From: a virus
IMG/VR virus record: IMGVR_UViG_3300042923_000241
Coordinates: 1-64,000 of that record
Length of the DNA: 64,000 nt
Strand: one strand, 5' to 3'
Shown here: one piece after another, positions 1-6,501 of the stretch
Position numbering within the stretch: position 1 is the stretch's first letter
Layout: every line of letters begins with the position of its first letter
Translations under genes and position numbers: made by a program
The notes under the pieces: model-generated
Databases searched by the model: none
Seen by the model: the letters and a program-made list of their open reading frames with translations, nothing else
Told to the model about the DNA's origin: nothing

Positions 1-2
1 AA

Positions 3-107
3 ACAAGAAGCATTGAGAAGCTAAAGAAATTCTCAGTAGTGAGCATCGTTCTGACAAGCGCAATGTACATAGTCAACGGGATTTTTAGCAAAATGGCAGG
101 GGGATAG
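3..107 (+). CDS. C-terminal end of a small membrane protein (cut by window edge)
   Basis: Open frame running in from the left edge to a TAG stop. The readable 34 residues contain a basic stretch (EKLKKF) followed by a hydrophobic segment (VVSIVLTSAMYIVNGIF), so this is the last membrane segment of a small protein. A holin or a membrane partner of the lysin would fit, because the right edge of the window ends in lysis genes and the attP layout suggests a circular map. Function is inference. Confidence 0.5.
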   Translation, partial: TRSIEKLKKFSVVSIVLTSAMYIVNGIFSKMAGG

Positions 108-160
108 TATCAGTGTTGCCACTTCCCCTATCCCCTTTGTTCGCTGTTTTTTTATTCGTT
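100..160 (+). terminator. Possible intrinsic terminator after the first gene
   Basis: A 7-bp inverted repeat (GGGGATA at 100-106, TATCCCC at 129-135) overlaps the stop codon and is followed by a T-rich stretch ending in TTTTTTT near 147-153. The loop is long, so this is only moderately convincing. Confidence 0.35.
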
Positions 161-249
161 TTATCTGGCTTCAAGCCTGTTTTTTATGGTAATGGTTCTC
201 CTATTTGCGGTACAAATATCGGTAGGAATATCGGTATAGGAGGTTTTCA

Positions 250-591
250 ATGAAATTATTTGTCCTGGCGATGCTGATTGTGTTTGTCATGTCCGGCGTA
301 TGCTTGGCAGGTTTTTTTGACAGCGCATCCGATAAAATTAACGAAAAGGTTGATAAACAAGCCGACAAACTAATGACTAAGGTTATCGCTGGCCTAGAGA
401 AAGGATTCGACTGGATTGTTAAGAAAATTTTGGGCTTTATTTATTGGGTGGTTCAAACGCTTGCTGTTGTATCGATTGGTTGGCTGCTGTCGTTGCTGTG
501 CGATCATGATAGCCGGAAAGCTGTGAGAATTTTGGTCATCCTGTGCGCGGTATCGCTAACCATTGATAAGTTGCGTAGTCTGATTAATTAA
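250..591 (+). CDS. Small secreted or membrane-anchored phage protein
   Basis: 113 aa, preceded by TATAGGAGG. The N-terminus is a signal-peptide-like hydrophobic stretch (residues 1-20, ending VCLAG), followed by a charged helical part (FFDSASDKINEKVDKQADK) and two more hydrophobic segments (about 60-83 and 90-105). It lies between the lysis edge and attP. A holin, spanin-like or superinfection-exclusion protein is possible; no family recognised. Confidence 0.6.
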   Translation: MKLFVLAMLIVFVMSGVCLAGFFDSASDKINEKVDKQADKLMTKVIAGLEKGFDWIVKKILGFIYWVVQTLAVVSIGWLLSLLCDHDSRKAVRILVILCAVSLTIDKLRSLIN

Positions 592-609
592 TATAAAGGA
601 GTGTTTTGA

Positions 610-816
610 ATGGAAAAAATCATACGTTTAGTTAACGAGGTTGCCGAAATGTGTCAGCGCGAAGAAGTTCCATTGCTCTGCATCTATGGCAAAAGCGGTG
701 ATATTGAAGTGAAAGAATATGCGCCGGATGAAACACCGGAAATCTACAGCAAGGCGCGAAGTGTGTTGTTTAACTCGACAAAACCGAAGATGCGGACAAT
801 GAGAATTCAAGGGTAG
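610..816 (+). CDS. Small hypothetical protein
   Basis: 68 aa starting 16 bp after the preceding gene, with AAAGGAG upstream of the ATG. Mixed charge, no membrane segment; one Cys in MCQRE and one in LLCIYG. Cotranscribed with the membrane protein upstream and the last gene before the attachment site. Function unknown. Confidence 0.5.
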   Translation: MEKIIRLVNEVAEMCQREEVPLLCIYGKSGDIEVKEYAPDETPEIYSKARSVLFNSTKPKMRTMRIQG

Positions 817-886
817 GTAATCATAACTAAAAGCAAACTTGGCTTCCAGCGATTTGGTAATCTTCTCATCAAAATCTTGACCATAT

Positions 887-936
887 CTGACAACATTTTG
901 ACAACATCAAACCGATTTGACAACAATTTGACAACA
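887..936 (+). repeat. attP P-arm: four integrase arm-type repeats
   Basis: Four direct copies of (T/C)TGACAACA start at 887, 898, 917 and 928, arranged as two pairs, each with an 11-bp period (about one helical turn). The same 9-mer occurs on the other side of the tRNA-derived core (1153-1193). Paired arm-type sites on both flanks are the signature of a lambda-type attP bound by the N-terminal domain of a tyrosine integrase. Confidence 0.7.
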
Positions 937-1058
937 ATTTGTTGAAATATTTATTAGCATTTGTTAACTAAAAGTAGCCAAATGGAATTATGGTAAATGG
1001 CGTAGTTGTTGGAGAAGTGCCGTTTATCCTTGATTTTACTGGTATCTTTTGCTACCTT

Positions 1059-1111
1059 GCAACGGACTTCTAATCCGTTGGTCGTACGTTCGAATCGTAC
1101 CAGGCGCGCCA
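1059..1111 (+). other. attP core: 3' half of a tRNA-Arg(UCU) gene
   Basis: The stretch folds as the 3' part of a tRNA: anticodon stem ACGGA/TCCGT (1062-1066, 1074-1078) with loop CTTCTAA and anticodon TCT at 1069-1071, T arm GTACG-TTCGAAT-CGTAC (1084-1100), acceptor strand CAGGCGC, discriminator G and CCA at 1109-1111. The 5' half (acceptor, D arm) is absent upstream, so it is not a functional tRNA gene. It is the identity segment that restores the host tRNA-Arg after integration. Confidence 0.8.
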
Positions 1112-1146
1112 CAGTAACCACAAGGCTTCAAGAGCAATCTTGGAGC

Positions 1147-2430
1147 CTATTTTGTTGTCAAATCCGTTGCTGTTTGACAACAATTTGACAACATGGAAGT
1201 ATTTGTATTTTTTATTTGCTTCATTTTTTCTTCCAGCTTATTGGCAATTCCTTGGCGGTCTTTATAAGTTAAGTGGGTGTAGCGTTGTGCTATTTTAGCG
1301 GTTGCCCACCCTCCTTGTGCTTGTATTTCGTAAGGATGAAAACCTAACCTGAATAGCATAGTGGCGTGAGTGTGGCGCATGTCGTGAAATCGAACGCTCG
1401 GACTCATTCCTGCTTGTAAAGCAAGTTTCTTGAACTGCTTGCTTATTTCATAGTTTGGTATCAGCGAGCCGTCCTCTTGGCAAAATACATAATTGTTGCC
1501 CTGATATTTTATTCCGAATTCATCTTTCTGCTTGTCCTGGACTTCTTTATGCGTTTTTAGCGTCTGTGTGGCATCAGAAGGTAGGTCAAGACGACGATAG
1601 CTGCTGTTTGTCTTTGGCAGAGCATCAATCGTCCCTTGGCGCGTTTGCATAGTTGCTTCTTCGATAACAATAAACCCTTCGTCTAAATCAACGTTATTCC
1701 AACGCAAATTAAGCAATTCGCTTGATCGGCAACCTGTGTACCAAGCAATGACGAAGAATGCATACAATTCATGTTTGCTTGCCAACTCCAAGAATCGTTT
1801 CACTTCTTCGTCTTCAAACGGAACTATTTCGCTTTCGTCTAGTTTTGGTTTGTCAAGTGAAGCACAAGGGTTTTTGTCAACGATCTCAAATTTCACAGCT
1901 TTATCGAATGCAGCGTTGAGCATAACAAACAAATATTGAATTGACCGCTTAGACAACCGTTTGGCGTTCTTAAAATCTTCTTCTGTTGGATTCTTCTTCT
2001 TGCAAACAGGTGAAGACTTTCTCTCTACAAGAAAATCACTAATATGGACAGGTTTAATATCTTTTAGCTTCATGTTGCCTAGTTTCGGCACAACATGAAT
2101 ACGATTCAGCGATTCATAGCGTTCCCACGAATTTGTACGGACGGTATCGACTTTTATTTTATACAACCAATCTTTCATCCATTGCGCTAATGTCATATTG
2201 TCATATTTAGCGGTAGGAGAATTTGCTTGTTTCGCCTTCTCTGCCAGTTCTTCTGTTTCTTTTTTGTAGTTTATTTTGAATTCTTCTCTTTGACGTATTG
2301 CATCCGCTTCGCTAATTGTACTGTAAAGCGTCTTGATTTTCTTTTTTCCTGTTTCTCTTTCAATATATGTGCATGTTTTTGACCATCTGCCGTCTTCTCT
2401 ATTCGGAGGTGGTGCTTTTTCTTTTGCCAC
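1147..2430 (-). CDS. int: Tyrosine site-specific integrase
   Basis: 427 aa tyrosine recombinase that catalyses integration and excision at the adjacent tRNA-Arg core. Order: N-terminal arm-binding region (about 1-65), SAM-like core-binding domain (about 75-190), catalytic domain (about 205-400). Catalytic set visible: Arg235 in TGCRSSELL, His349-x-x-Arg352 in HDMRHTHA, Trp375 in GGWA, nucleophile Tyr384 in QRYTHL. The GTG at 2430 is preferred because AAGGAG lies 8 nt before it; a GTG three codons earlier would overlap that site. The last codons contain the P'-arm repeats, so the attachment site overlaps the gene. Confidence 0.95.
   Translation of the reverse strand: MAKEKAPPPNREDGRWSKTCTYIERETGKKKIKTLYSTISEADAIRQREEFKINYKKETEELAEKAKQANSPTAKYDNMTLAQWMKDWLYKIKVDTVRTNSWERYESLNRIHVVPKLGNMKLKDIKPVHISDFLVERKSSPVCKKKNPTEEDFKNAKRLSKRSIQYLFVMLNAAFDKAVKFEIVDKNPCASLDKPKLDESEIVPFEDEEVKRFLELASKHELYAFFVIAWYTGCRSSELLNLRWNNVDLDEGFIVIEEATMQTRQGTIDALPKTNSSYRRLDLPSDATQTLKTHKEVQDKQKDEFGIKYQGNNYVFCQEDGSLIPNYEISKQFKKLALQAGMSPSVRFHDMRHTHATMLFRLGFHPYEIQAQGGWATAKIAQRYTHLTYKDRQGIANKLEEKMKQIKNTNTSMLSNCCQTATDLTTK
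1153..1193 (+). repeat. attP P'-arm repeats inside the integrase 3' end
   Basis: TTGACAACA occurs at 1174-1182 and 1185-1193 (11-bp period) and inverted at 1153-1161. They match the P-arm repeats at 887-936 and lie within the final codons of the integrase (ATDLTTK). Confidence 0.7.
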
Positions 2431-2445
2431 AACTTTCACTCCTTG

Positions 2446-2610
2446 CTACGTTGATTTATTTATATTGTGTTTTATCAACAGATCAGCAAAGGCTTCTTCT
2501 GTCAATTTAGAAATAGGGATTCTCGTTTTACTTGACAGTTCGCGAATCTGTTTGGCTTGCTCTTTTGGTATTGTTGTGTTCAGATATTCTCTATATCGTA
2601 ATTCACCCAT
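2446..2610 (-). CDS. Ribbon-helix-helix DNA-binding protein
   Basis: 54 aa from an ATG preceded by GAGGTGG; an in-frame GTG further up has no ribosome site. Sequence pattern (REYLNTTIPKEQAKQIREL, then a second helix ISKLTEEAFADLLIKH) fits the Arc/CopG ribbon-helix-helix fold. It sits 15 bp upstream of int in the same operon, so it may regulate int or act as a recombination directionality factor. Fold call is family knowledge; role is inference. Confidence 0.65.
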   Translation of the reverse strand: MGELRYREYLNTTIPKEQAKQIRELSSKTRIPISKLTEEAFADLLIKHNINKST

Positions 2611-2717
2611 TAATAACCACCTCGCCACTACTATACCAAAACAGCAAATTACTGTAAGCTAGTTGTAGCTTGTAGTAGCTTGTGGCAATTAATGATAAAT
2701 GATATGATAAGGGTGTT

Positions 2718-2815
2718 TTTCGACACGGCTTTTGTATTTATTTGACGAGAATTGTCGAAACATTTTATTCTATGTTAAGCAGGACTTTTGTTCCGTATTG
2801 CGTACTGAATCGACA
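2718..2815. promoter_or_regulatory. Putative operators in the divergent int/cro control region
   Basis: Between the leftward int operon and the rightward Cro-like gene there are TTTCGACA (2718-2725), its exact reverse complement TGTCGAAA (2753-2760) and a further TCGACA (2810-2815). Repeated half-sites in a divergent control region suggest operators for one of the neighbouring HTH proteins. Confidence 0.35.
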
Positions 2816-2830
2816 TAAGAGTGTTAAAAA

Positions 2831-2839
2831 TGTTATACT
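2831..2839 (+). promoter_or_regulatory. Extended -10 promoter for the Cro-like gene
   Basis: TG-T-TATACT is an extended -10 element; the first ATG of the Cro-like protein lies at 2860, giving a very short leader. No convincing -35 is seen. Confidence 0.4.
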
Positions 2840-2859
2840 AATTATTTTTTGTCACTATT

Positions 2860-3216
2860 ATGGCGATATTATTCTCCGAGAAGGGAGTCGTTATCGCTAC
2901 TCGTAACAGGATTCGTGACATTCGTTTAAGCAAAGAAATGACGCAAAAAGAATTAGCACGAAAGGCGGGGATGAGCCAGACAACAATATCGGATATGGAA
3001 AACTCAATGGTCAACATTACCGAGAAACAATTAGACAAACTAGCCGACGCTCTTGGCGTTGAAAAAGGGGAGATATTGCTCGACTTATTGAAAGTTTCCG
3101 CAATTATTTTTATACGGGTTGCAGGAATTCTACAGCAAGACACAGAATTGTTTTCAAAGCATTTCATCGAACAAGCGTTCTCCCTGTGGAGGTGTTGTAT
3201 TAATGGTACAACCTGA
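2860..3216 (+). CDS. XRE-family HTH regulator (Cro-like)
   Basis: 118 aa or about 107 aa. The HTH domain (TRNRIRDIRLSKEMTQKELA, recognition helix SQTTISDMEN) occupies roughly residues 15-75; the rest (about 78-118) is hydrophobic and basic without a recognised domain. Start is unusual: the only upstream ATG (2860) has no ribosome site, while a good site (AAGGGAG, 2881-2887) lies just before codon 12, which is ATC. It is divergent from the int operon and convergent with the CI-like gene, so it probably takes part in the lysis-lysogeny switch. Confidence 0.75.
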   Translation: MAILFSEKGVVIATRNRIRDIRLSKEMTQKELARKAGMSQTTISDMENSMVNITEKQLDKLADALGVEKGEILLDLLKVSAIIFIRVAGILQQDTELFSKHFIEQAFSLWRCCINGTT

Positions 3217-3319
3217 GTACATCGTCATGCCATTGCGGAACAGAAAATGGGTGTTTAGAGAAGGTGTGTATTTAGTCAATCCGGATTACCTAAAGTTGTT
3301 TTTGTCGTATTTCAAGTAA
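3203..3319 (+). CDS. Very small protein downstream of the Cro-like gene
   Basis: 38 aa starting at an ATG preceded by GGAGGTGTT, overlapping the end of the Cro-like gene. Sequence MVQPEYIVMPLRNRKWVFR, C-terminus LKLFLSYFK. No family recognised; the good ribosome site and operon position support it. Confidence 0.5.
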   Translation: MVQPEYIVMPLRNRKWVFREGVYLVNPDYLKLFLSYFK

Positions 3320-3321
3320 TG

Positions 3322-3354
3322 AAAAACGCAGGGCTTTATCGGCTCTGCGTTTTT
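3322..3354. terminator. Bidirectional intrinsic terminator
   Basis: AAAAACGCAG (3322-3331) pairs with CTGCGTTTTT (3345-3354), giving A- and T-tracts on both sides. It separates the convergent Cro-like operon and CI-like gene. Confidence 0.8.
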
Positions 3355-3731
3355 CCTTTTAATTGGCGTATTGCTTCTAATTGAATTGCCAATTCTTCTG
3401 GCGTTACGTCGTAGTCGATTGCTCTGTCTATAATTACATCATATGGCGTTCGGGTATCTCTCTTTTGGTCTTCTTCTGGCATTAAATCTCGCAACACAAG
3501 TTTTACGTCATCTTCTGCAAGAAAGTCTAGCGACACGTTTAATACTCTGGCAAGTTTAATTAACGTTTCCAAGCTTGGCTTTTTGCGATCTGTTTCAAGA
3601 TGATTAATAAATGAACGACTTAATCCAACTAGTTTTCCTAATTCTTCTTGCGTCATTTTCTTTTCGTCTCTTGCGTATCGAATCCGCTTTCCCAAAGTTA
3701 AATAGATACTATTAGTACCCAAAACGATCAC
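3336..3731 (-). CDS. CI-like XRE repressor, copy 1
   Basis: 131 aa from GTG; a TTG three codons later (3722) fits the AGGGGTGA ribosome site better. XRE HTH in the first 75 residues (KRIRYARDEKKMTQEELGKL, FINHLETDRKKPSLETLIKL), then a short Asp/Glu-rich tail with TRTPYDVIIDRAIDYDVTPEEL. There is no LexA/CI-type peptidase domain, so induction would need an antirepressor or another route. A close paralogue lies at 34002-34379. It faces the rightward early promoter at 3831. Likely the prophage repressor. Confidence 0.8.
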   Translation of the reverse strand: MIVLGTNSIYLTLGKRIRYARDEKKMTQEELGKLVGLSRSFINHLETDRKKPSLETLIKLARVLNVSLDFLAEDDVKLVLRDLMPEEDQKRDTRTPYDVIIDRAIDYDVTPEELAIQLEAIRQLKGKTQSR

Positions 3732-3739
3732 CCCTAGTT

Positions 3740-3769
3740 ATAATATGCGATATATATGTTATTGTACAA
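3740..3769 (-). promoter_or_regulatory. Leftward promoter for the CI-like repressor
   Basis: On the minus strand TTGTAC (3769-3764) and TATTAT (3745-3740) are separated by 18 bp, just upstream of the repressor start. Confidence 0.45.
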
Positions 3770-3830
3770 GTTGTAATTTTTTCCTGCGTGACTAAAAGTA
3801 GATTTATTTACATATACTAATAAATTACGC

Positions 3831-3859
3831 TTGACAAAAGATAACCAAGGTAGCATAAT
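3831..3859 (+). promoter_or_regulatory. Rightward early promoter
   Basis: TTGACA (3831-3836), 17-bp spacer, CATAAT (3854-3859): near-consensus sigma-A promoter. It drives the rightward early operon and diverges from the CI-like gene, as expected for a repressor-controlled PR. Confidence 0.7.
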
Positions 3860-3951
3860 GTAACCAGAAGCAGAATATAATGGTAAAATACAATCAAAGA
3901 CTTTTATTTTTAGCTAAGAATGCTACCAAAGTAGCAAAAGGAGGTGGTAAT

Positions 3952-4149
3952 GTGGAAAAAATGAACATCGGCACAAAAGAAGCAGCAGAACGCTCCGGAT
4001 TGAGCATTAAGAAGATTCGCGAACTTTGCAAAGTTCCCGGTTTTCCCGCTTTTCTTTCTGGAAAACGCAAAATTCTTATCAATGTTGCGAAGTTTGATAA
4101 GTGGCTAGAAGATAAAGCCGACAGGAGATCAGGGTTTAAGAAGAGTTAA
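3952..4149 (+). CDS. Excisionase-type winged HTH protein
   Basis: 65 aa from a GTG placed just after AAAGGAGGTGG, which decides the start over an upstream in-frame ATG. MNIGTKEAAERSGLSIKKIR followed by FLSGKRKILINVAKFDKWLE is the arrangement of MerR-like excisionase proteins (HTH_17 type). First gene after the early promoter; could be an excisionase or early regulator. Confidence 0.7.
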   Translation: MEKMNIGTKEAAERSGLSIKKIRELCKVPGFPAFLSGKRKILINVAKFDKWLEDKADRRSGFKKS

Positions 4150-4234
4150 TTTTTTTACAGGCAAACAGGACAGACTCCCTCATTATATTCTATCCCATCC
4201 AAACGGAAAATATACCACCGAAAGGAGAAAAATT

Positions 4235-4444
4235 TTGTCGCCATTATCAGACGAAGAAAACGCCAGACGAGAACGCCTAATTCGACTGGGAATGTCTTAT
4301 CACGATGTAGCAAGAATCTGCGGAGTGAGCCACAGCTCGATTATCGACTGGTGTGAACTGCGAGGAATTAAGTCTATACATAAAGTCGGTGGCCCAAGAA
4401 GAAGTCTTTTCCCAAGTACGGATAAACGTTTTTACGAGGTGTAG
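4235..4444 (+). CDS. HTH protein of resolvase/sigma-like type
   Basis: 69 aa, TTG start preceded by AAAGGAGA. Residues 15-45 (RLIRLGMSYHDVARICGVSH, then SIIDWCELRGI) form an HTH of the kind seen in Hin/resolvase C-termini and small phage regulators. Basic tail GGPRRSLFP. Function unknown beyond likely DNA binding. Confidence 0.65.
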   Translation: MSPLSDEENARRERLIRLGMSYHDVARICGVSHSSIIDWCELRGIKSIHKVGGPRRSLFPSTDKRFYEV

Positions 4445-4447
4445 AAG

Positions 4448-4921
4448 GTGGATTGGAAAACAAAACTTCGCTCACTTATTGACCCCAAAAAGCCAGCAGC
4501 AGAATCAGAACCCGAACCAACTCAACTAACAGCAAGTCAAGTCATTAACATCGTTTCCGATTTTGTCTATCTTGCTGAAAACATCCAGGCACAGTACGAC
4601 TTCAATTATCAGCAGGTCGGTAACACAGATCAAGAAACATCTGAATTACTACACGAAATTGAGATCATTTCTTTGGACGCTTGTTACGGTTGGAAAATAT
4701 TAAGGGATGTCAAAAAGGTTAGGCAAGACAGGAGGTATTACAAAGATCAAAACGCAGTTATTGGGTATATGGCAAATTATATAAATCAAGATAGTCCACT
4801 AACACGAGAATTACGGAACTTACTAGCACAAATGAACGGCAAGATTGAGTATCAAGCAAACAGAGTTTATCATCCGAAAATCAGACAAGATTTAAGATGT
4901 GCGACAAGGGAGGAAAATTAG
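4448..4921 (+). CDS. Hypothetical helical protein
   Basis: 157 aa, GTG start 3 bp after the previous stop with AAGGTG spacing. Pro/Glu-rich linker at 15-30 followed by a mainly alpha-helical body (TASQVINIVSDFVYLAENIQ, ETSELLHEIEIISLDACYG). No catalytic motif or family recognised. Part of the tightly packed early operon. Confidence 0.6.
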   Translation: MDWKTKLRSLIDPKKPAAESEPEPTQLTASQVINIVSDFVYLAENIQAQYDFNYQQVGNTDQETSELLHEIEIISLDACYGWKILRDVKKVRQDRRYYKDQNAVIGYMANYINQDSPLTRELRNLLAQMNGKIEYQANRVYHPKIRQDLRCATREEN

Positions 4922-5116
4922 TTGGAAGGGTTAGGACTTTGCGGAATATGGCGAGTAAATCCTGTCAAAAAGATTGACGCAATTCAAACAATTGGTCATA
5001 AGGTCTATTGCCCAAACTGCGGAAGTGACCATATTTCAAGAGAACAAAGAACCTGTTTCGGCACTCCTGGTTACATCGTTGAAGCGACTTGTCGAGAGTG
5101 TAAGACTAAGTTTTAG
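4922..5116 (+). CDS. Small zinc-ribbon protein
   Basis: 64 aa from TTG immediately after the preceding stop, with GGGAGG upstream. Four cysteines in two knuckles (CPNCGSDH and ATCRECKTKF) make a treble-clef/zinc-ribbon likely. Common fold in phage small proteins that bind nucleic acid or host factors; partner unknown. Confidence 0.6.
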   Translation: MEGLGLCGIWRVNPVKKIDAIQTIGHKVYCPNCGSDHISREQRTCFGTPGYIVEATCRECKTKF

Positions 5117-5127
5117 GAGGTTAGCAT

Positions 5128-5283
5128 ATGTGCATCTGCCGAACCTGCGCTGACTGCAAAATATCCGAATCCGGTCTGAGTTGCAAGCATGGCGAACGTT
5201 GGTGTTCAAGTACGGCGTGTCTGACTTGCACTTGGCACAAAGTTAAGTGCGGACTGTATGTCGAGAGGGAGGACAAGAAGTGA
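5128..5283 (+). CDS. Cys-rich mini-protein (10 Cys in 51 aa)
   Basis: 51 aa, ATG preceded by AGGAGGTTAG. Cysteines are arranged CICRTCADC, SCKHGERWC, ACLTCTWHKVKC, giving enough ligands for two metal sites. Its stop overlaps the next gene's GTG (GTGA). Function unknown. Confidence 0.6.
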   Translation: MCICRTCADCKISESGLSCKHGERWCSSTACLTCTWHKVKCGLYVEREDKK

Positions 5284-5552
5284 ACGAAATTGAGAAACTT
5301 GAAAGCGGTGATTTAGCACTTGTAGCATTTTATAAGTGTGGTAGTTATGAATCTGTTGACCCGATTGCAGTCGTTAACCTTGCCAAACTCGGACAAGCCA
5401 CAAAGCGGTACATTGCAGAACTGGCCGAGCATCACAAAACAAGCACTAACGACGATGAGTTTTATCCCTGTCTTGATCTTCTTTATGACGCAGAAGGTTG
5501 TGAAGGTTGCAAACTTGCTGAGATTTGCGGGTTGATTGCGGAGGAAAAATGA
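5280..5552 (+). CDS. Small protein with C-terminal CEGCKL-ICGLIAE motif
   Basis: 90 aa from GTG, overlapping the previous stop, with GGGAGG upstream. The C-terminal half (FYPCLDLLYDAEGCEGCKLA, then EICGLIAEEK) has four Cys and closely resembles the protein at 57097-57270 (RPCVDLDYNKEQCEGCKLYE, then ICGLIAED). The N-terminal helical part differs. Family unknown to me; a small metal-binding module is likely. Confidence 0.6.
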   Translation: MNEIEKLESGDLALVAFYKCGSYESVDPIAVVNLAKLGQATKRYIAELAEHHKTSTNDDEFYPCLDLLYDAEGCEGCKLAEICGLIAEEK

Positions 5553-5582
5553 TTATCGTCCCGTGGCGAAGCTGCAAAACGC

Positions 5583-5804
5583 ATGATTCAAGAGTTGGAT
5601 AATCCGACGCCAGAACAATTAGAAAAACAAAAGAAGGTCGGCGAGATGGTGAGTGAACTAGCAAGCGTATTTCGGAAAGAGATGACAACCGCAGACAAAT
5701 ACTGTGAGGTCGGAATACCAAAACAGTTATGTTGGTTTTGTCAGAAAAGATATGGAGTTTGCCGACAGTTGACGAAGGAGGACAATCATGGACAATCCAC
5801 TTAG
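5583..5804 (+). CDS. Small Cys-containing protein
   Basis: 73 aa, ATG without a clear ribosome site. The frame is the same as that of the gene ending at 5552, separated only by its TGA and ten codons. C-terminal half has CEVGIPKQLCWFCQKRYGVC, a four-Cys cluster. Start is uncertain and translation could depend on coupling or readthrough from upstream. Confidence 0.45.
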   Translation: MIQELDNPTPEQLEKQKKVGEMVSELASVFRKEMTTADKYCEVGIPKQLCWFCQKRYGVCRQLTKEDNHGQST

Positions 5805-5892
5805 CGGCGCACAAGGACTTGTTAACGGCTTTATCCTAGCATCAGCCTTTTGGATTATCGTCTACGCTCTGTCTCTGTTGTGGTGGAAGTGA
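5788..5892 (+). CDS. Single-pass membrane mini-protein
   Basis: 34 aa, GAAGGAGG before the ATG, overlapping the end of the preceding frame. One hydrophobic helix (FILASAFWIIVYALSLLWW) with a short polar N-terminus. Function unknown. Confidence 0.5.
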   Translation: MDNPLSGAQGLVNGFILASAFWIIVYALSLLWWK

Positions 5893-5896
5893 TGGA

Positions 5897-5977
5897 ATGG
5901 ACTTTGAGGTTTTTGAAGCATTACTAGCGGTTCTGATGATTCCTGCGATGCTGTTTGCGGCGGCATTAGCACAATAG
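5897..5977 (+). CDS. Hydrophobic micro-protein
   Basis: 26 aa (MDFEVFEALLAVLMIPAMLF plus AAALAQ) in a row of tiny membrane ORFs; ribosome site is weak (GTGGAAGTGATGGA). Its stop is embedded in the ribosome site of the next gene. Confidence 0.35.
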   Translation: MDFEVFEALLAVLMIPAMLFAAALAQ

Positions 5978-5988
5978 GAGGTAGTAAA

Positions 5989-6093
5989 ATGCCAAGAGTG
6001 CCATTTTATCGGCGCAGAGATTGGTCGGATTGGATTCCCGTATTGTCGGTGTTTTTACTTGGCTTTATTTGCGGGGTGATAGCACTATGGTAA
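5989..6093 (+). CDS. Single-pass membrane mini-protein
   Basis: 34 aa, AGGAGGTAGTAAA before the ATG. Basic N-terminus (MPRVPFYRRRDW) then one membrane helix (IPVLSVFLLGFICGVIALW): an N-in, positive-inside anchor. Stop overlaps the next start (ATGGTAA). Confidence 0.5.
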   Translation: MPRVPFYRRRDWSDWIPVLSVFLLGFICGVIALW

Positions 6094-6203
6094 AGAAGTT
6101 TGTTCCTCCGTCAGATGAAGTTAGAAAACTTGCGGTTATGGTGTATGTTTCCGCTTGTCTACGAGAACAGCGAATTGATTTGAGAAAATGGAAGGGGAAA
6201 TAA
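6087..6203 (+). CDS. Small basic protein
   Basis: 38 aa, ATG overlapping the previous stop. MVKKFVPPSDEVRKLAVMVY with a basic C-terminus (RKWKGK). No family recognised. Confidence 0.4.
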   Translation: MVKKFVPPSDEVRKLAVMVYVSACLREQRIDLRKWKGK

Positions 6204-6205
6204 AA

Positions 6206-6478
6206 ATGTTATCGTCAGTATTCAATCGGTTTTATCAAATTAATGCGATCAAGGCCACGCTTGCTATGTTCGAAGGCAAGGTATCAAAGCGCACACAAGC
6301 GGCATTAGACAAGGCACATTTGATTGTCAGATTGCGTTGCAAGTGCGGTGCTACGGCAACACTCAGAAAGATAAACGGTCAGCATGTTTGCGAACATTGC
6401 GTTGCGAGATTGTCTGACAGGGCACAGCAGTTGTTGACATTGCCGCGCAGAGAACGGCGTAAATTAGGCGTTTGTTAA
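6206..6478 (+). CDS. Small zinc-finger protein
   Basis: 90 aa; ATG with AAGGGG 8 nt upstream is chosen over an in-frame ATG 18 nt earlier. Central CKCGATATLRKINGQHVCEH supplies CxC and CxxHC ligands; the flanks are helical and basic (LPRRERRKL). Nucleic-acid binding is a reasonable inference. Confidence 0.55.
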   Translation: MLSSVFNRFYQINAIKATLAMFEGKVSKRTQAALDKAHLIVRLRCKCGATATLRKINGQHVCEHCVARLSDRAQQLLTLPRRERRKLGVC

Positions 6479-6501
6479 GAAAAAAATAAGGAGTGGTAGA
6501 A

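Noticed and set aside
887-936. Short repeats as a CRISPR array
   Set aside because: The units are 9 bp with 2-10 bp spacing and match repeats on the other side of attP, so they are integrase arm sites; no CRISPR-type array was seen elsewhere.
1059-1111. Functional tRNA-Arg gene
   Set aside because: Acceptor 5' strand and D arm are missing upstream; only the 3' part is present.
1006-1188. A 60-codon rightward ORF across the attachment site
   Set aside because: It runs through the tRNA-derived core and the integrase 3' end without a ribosome site.
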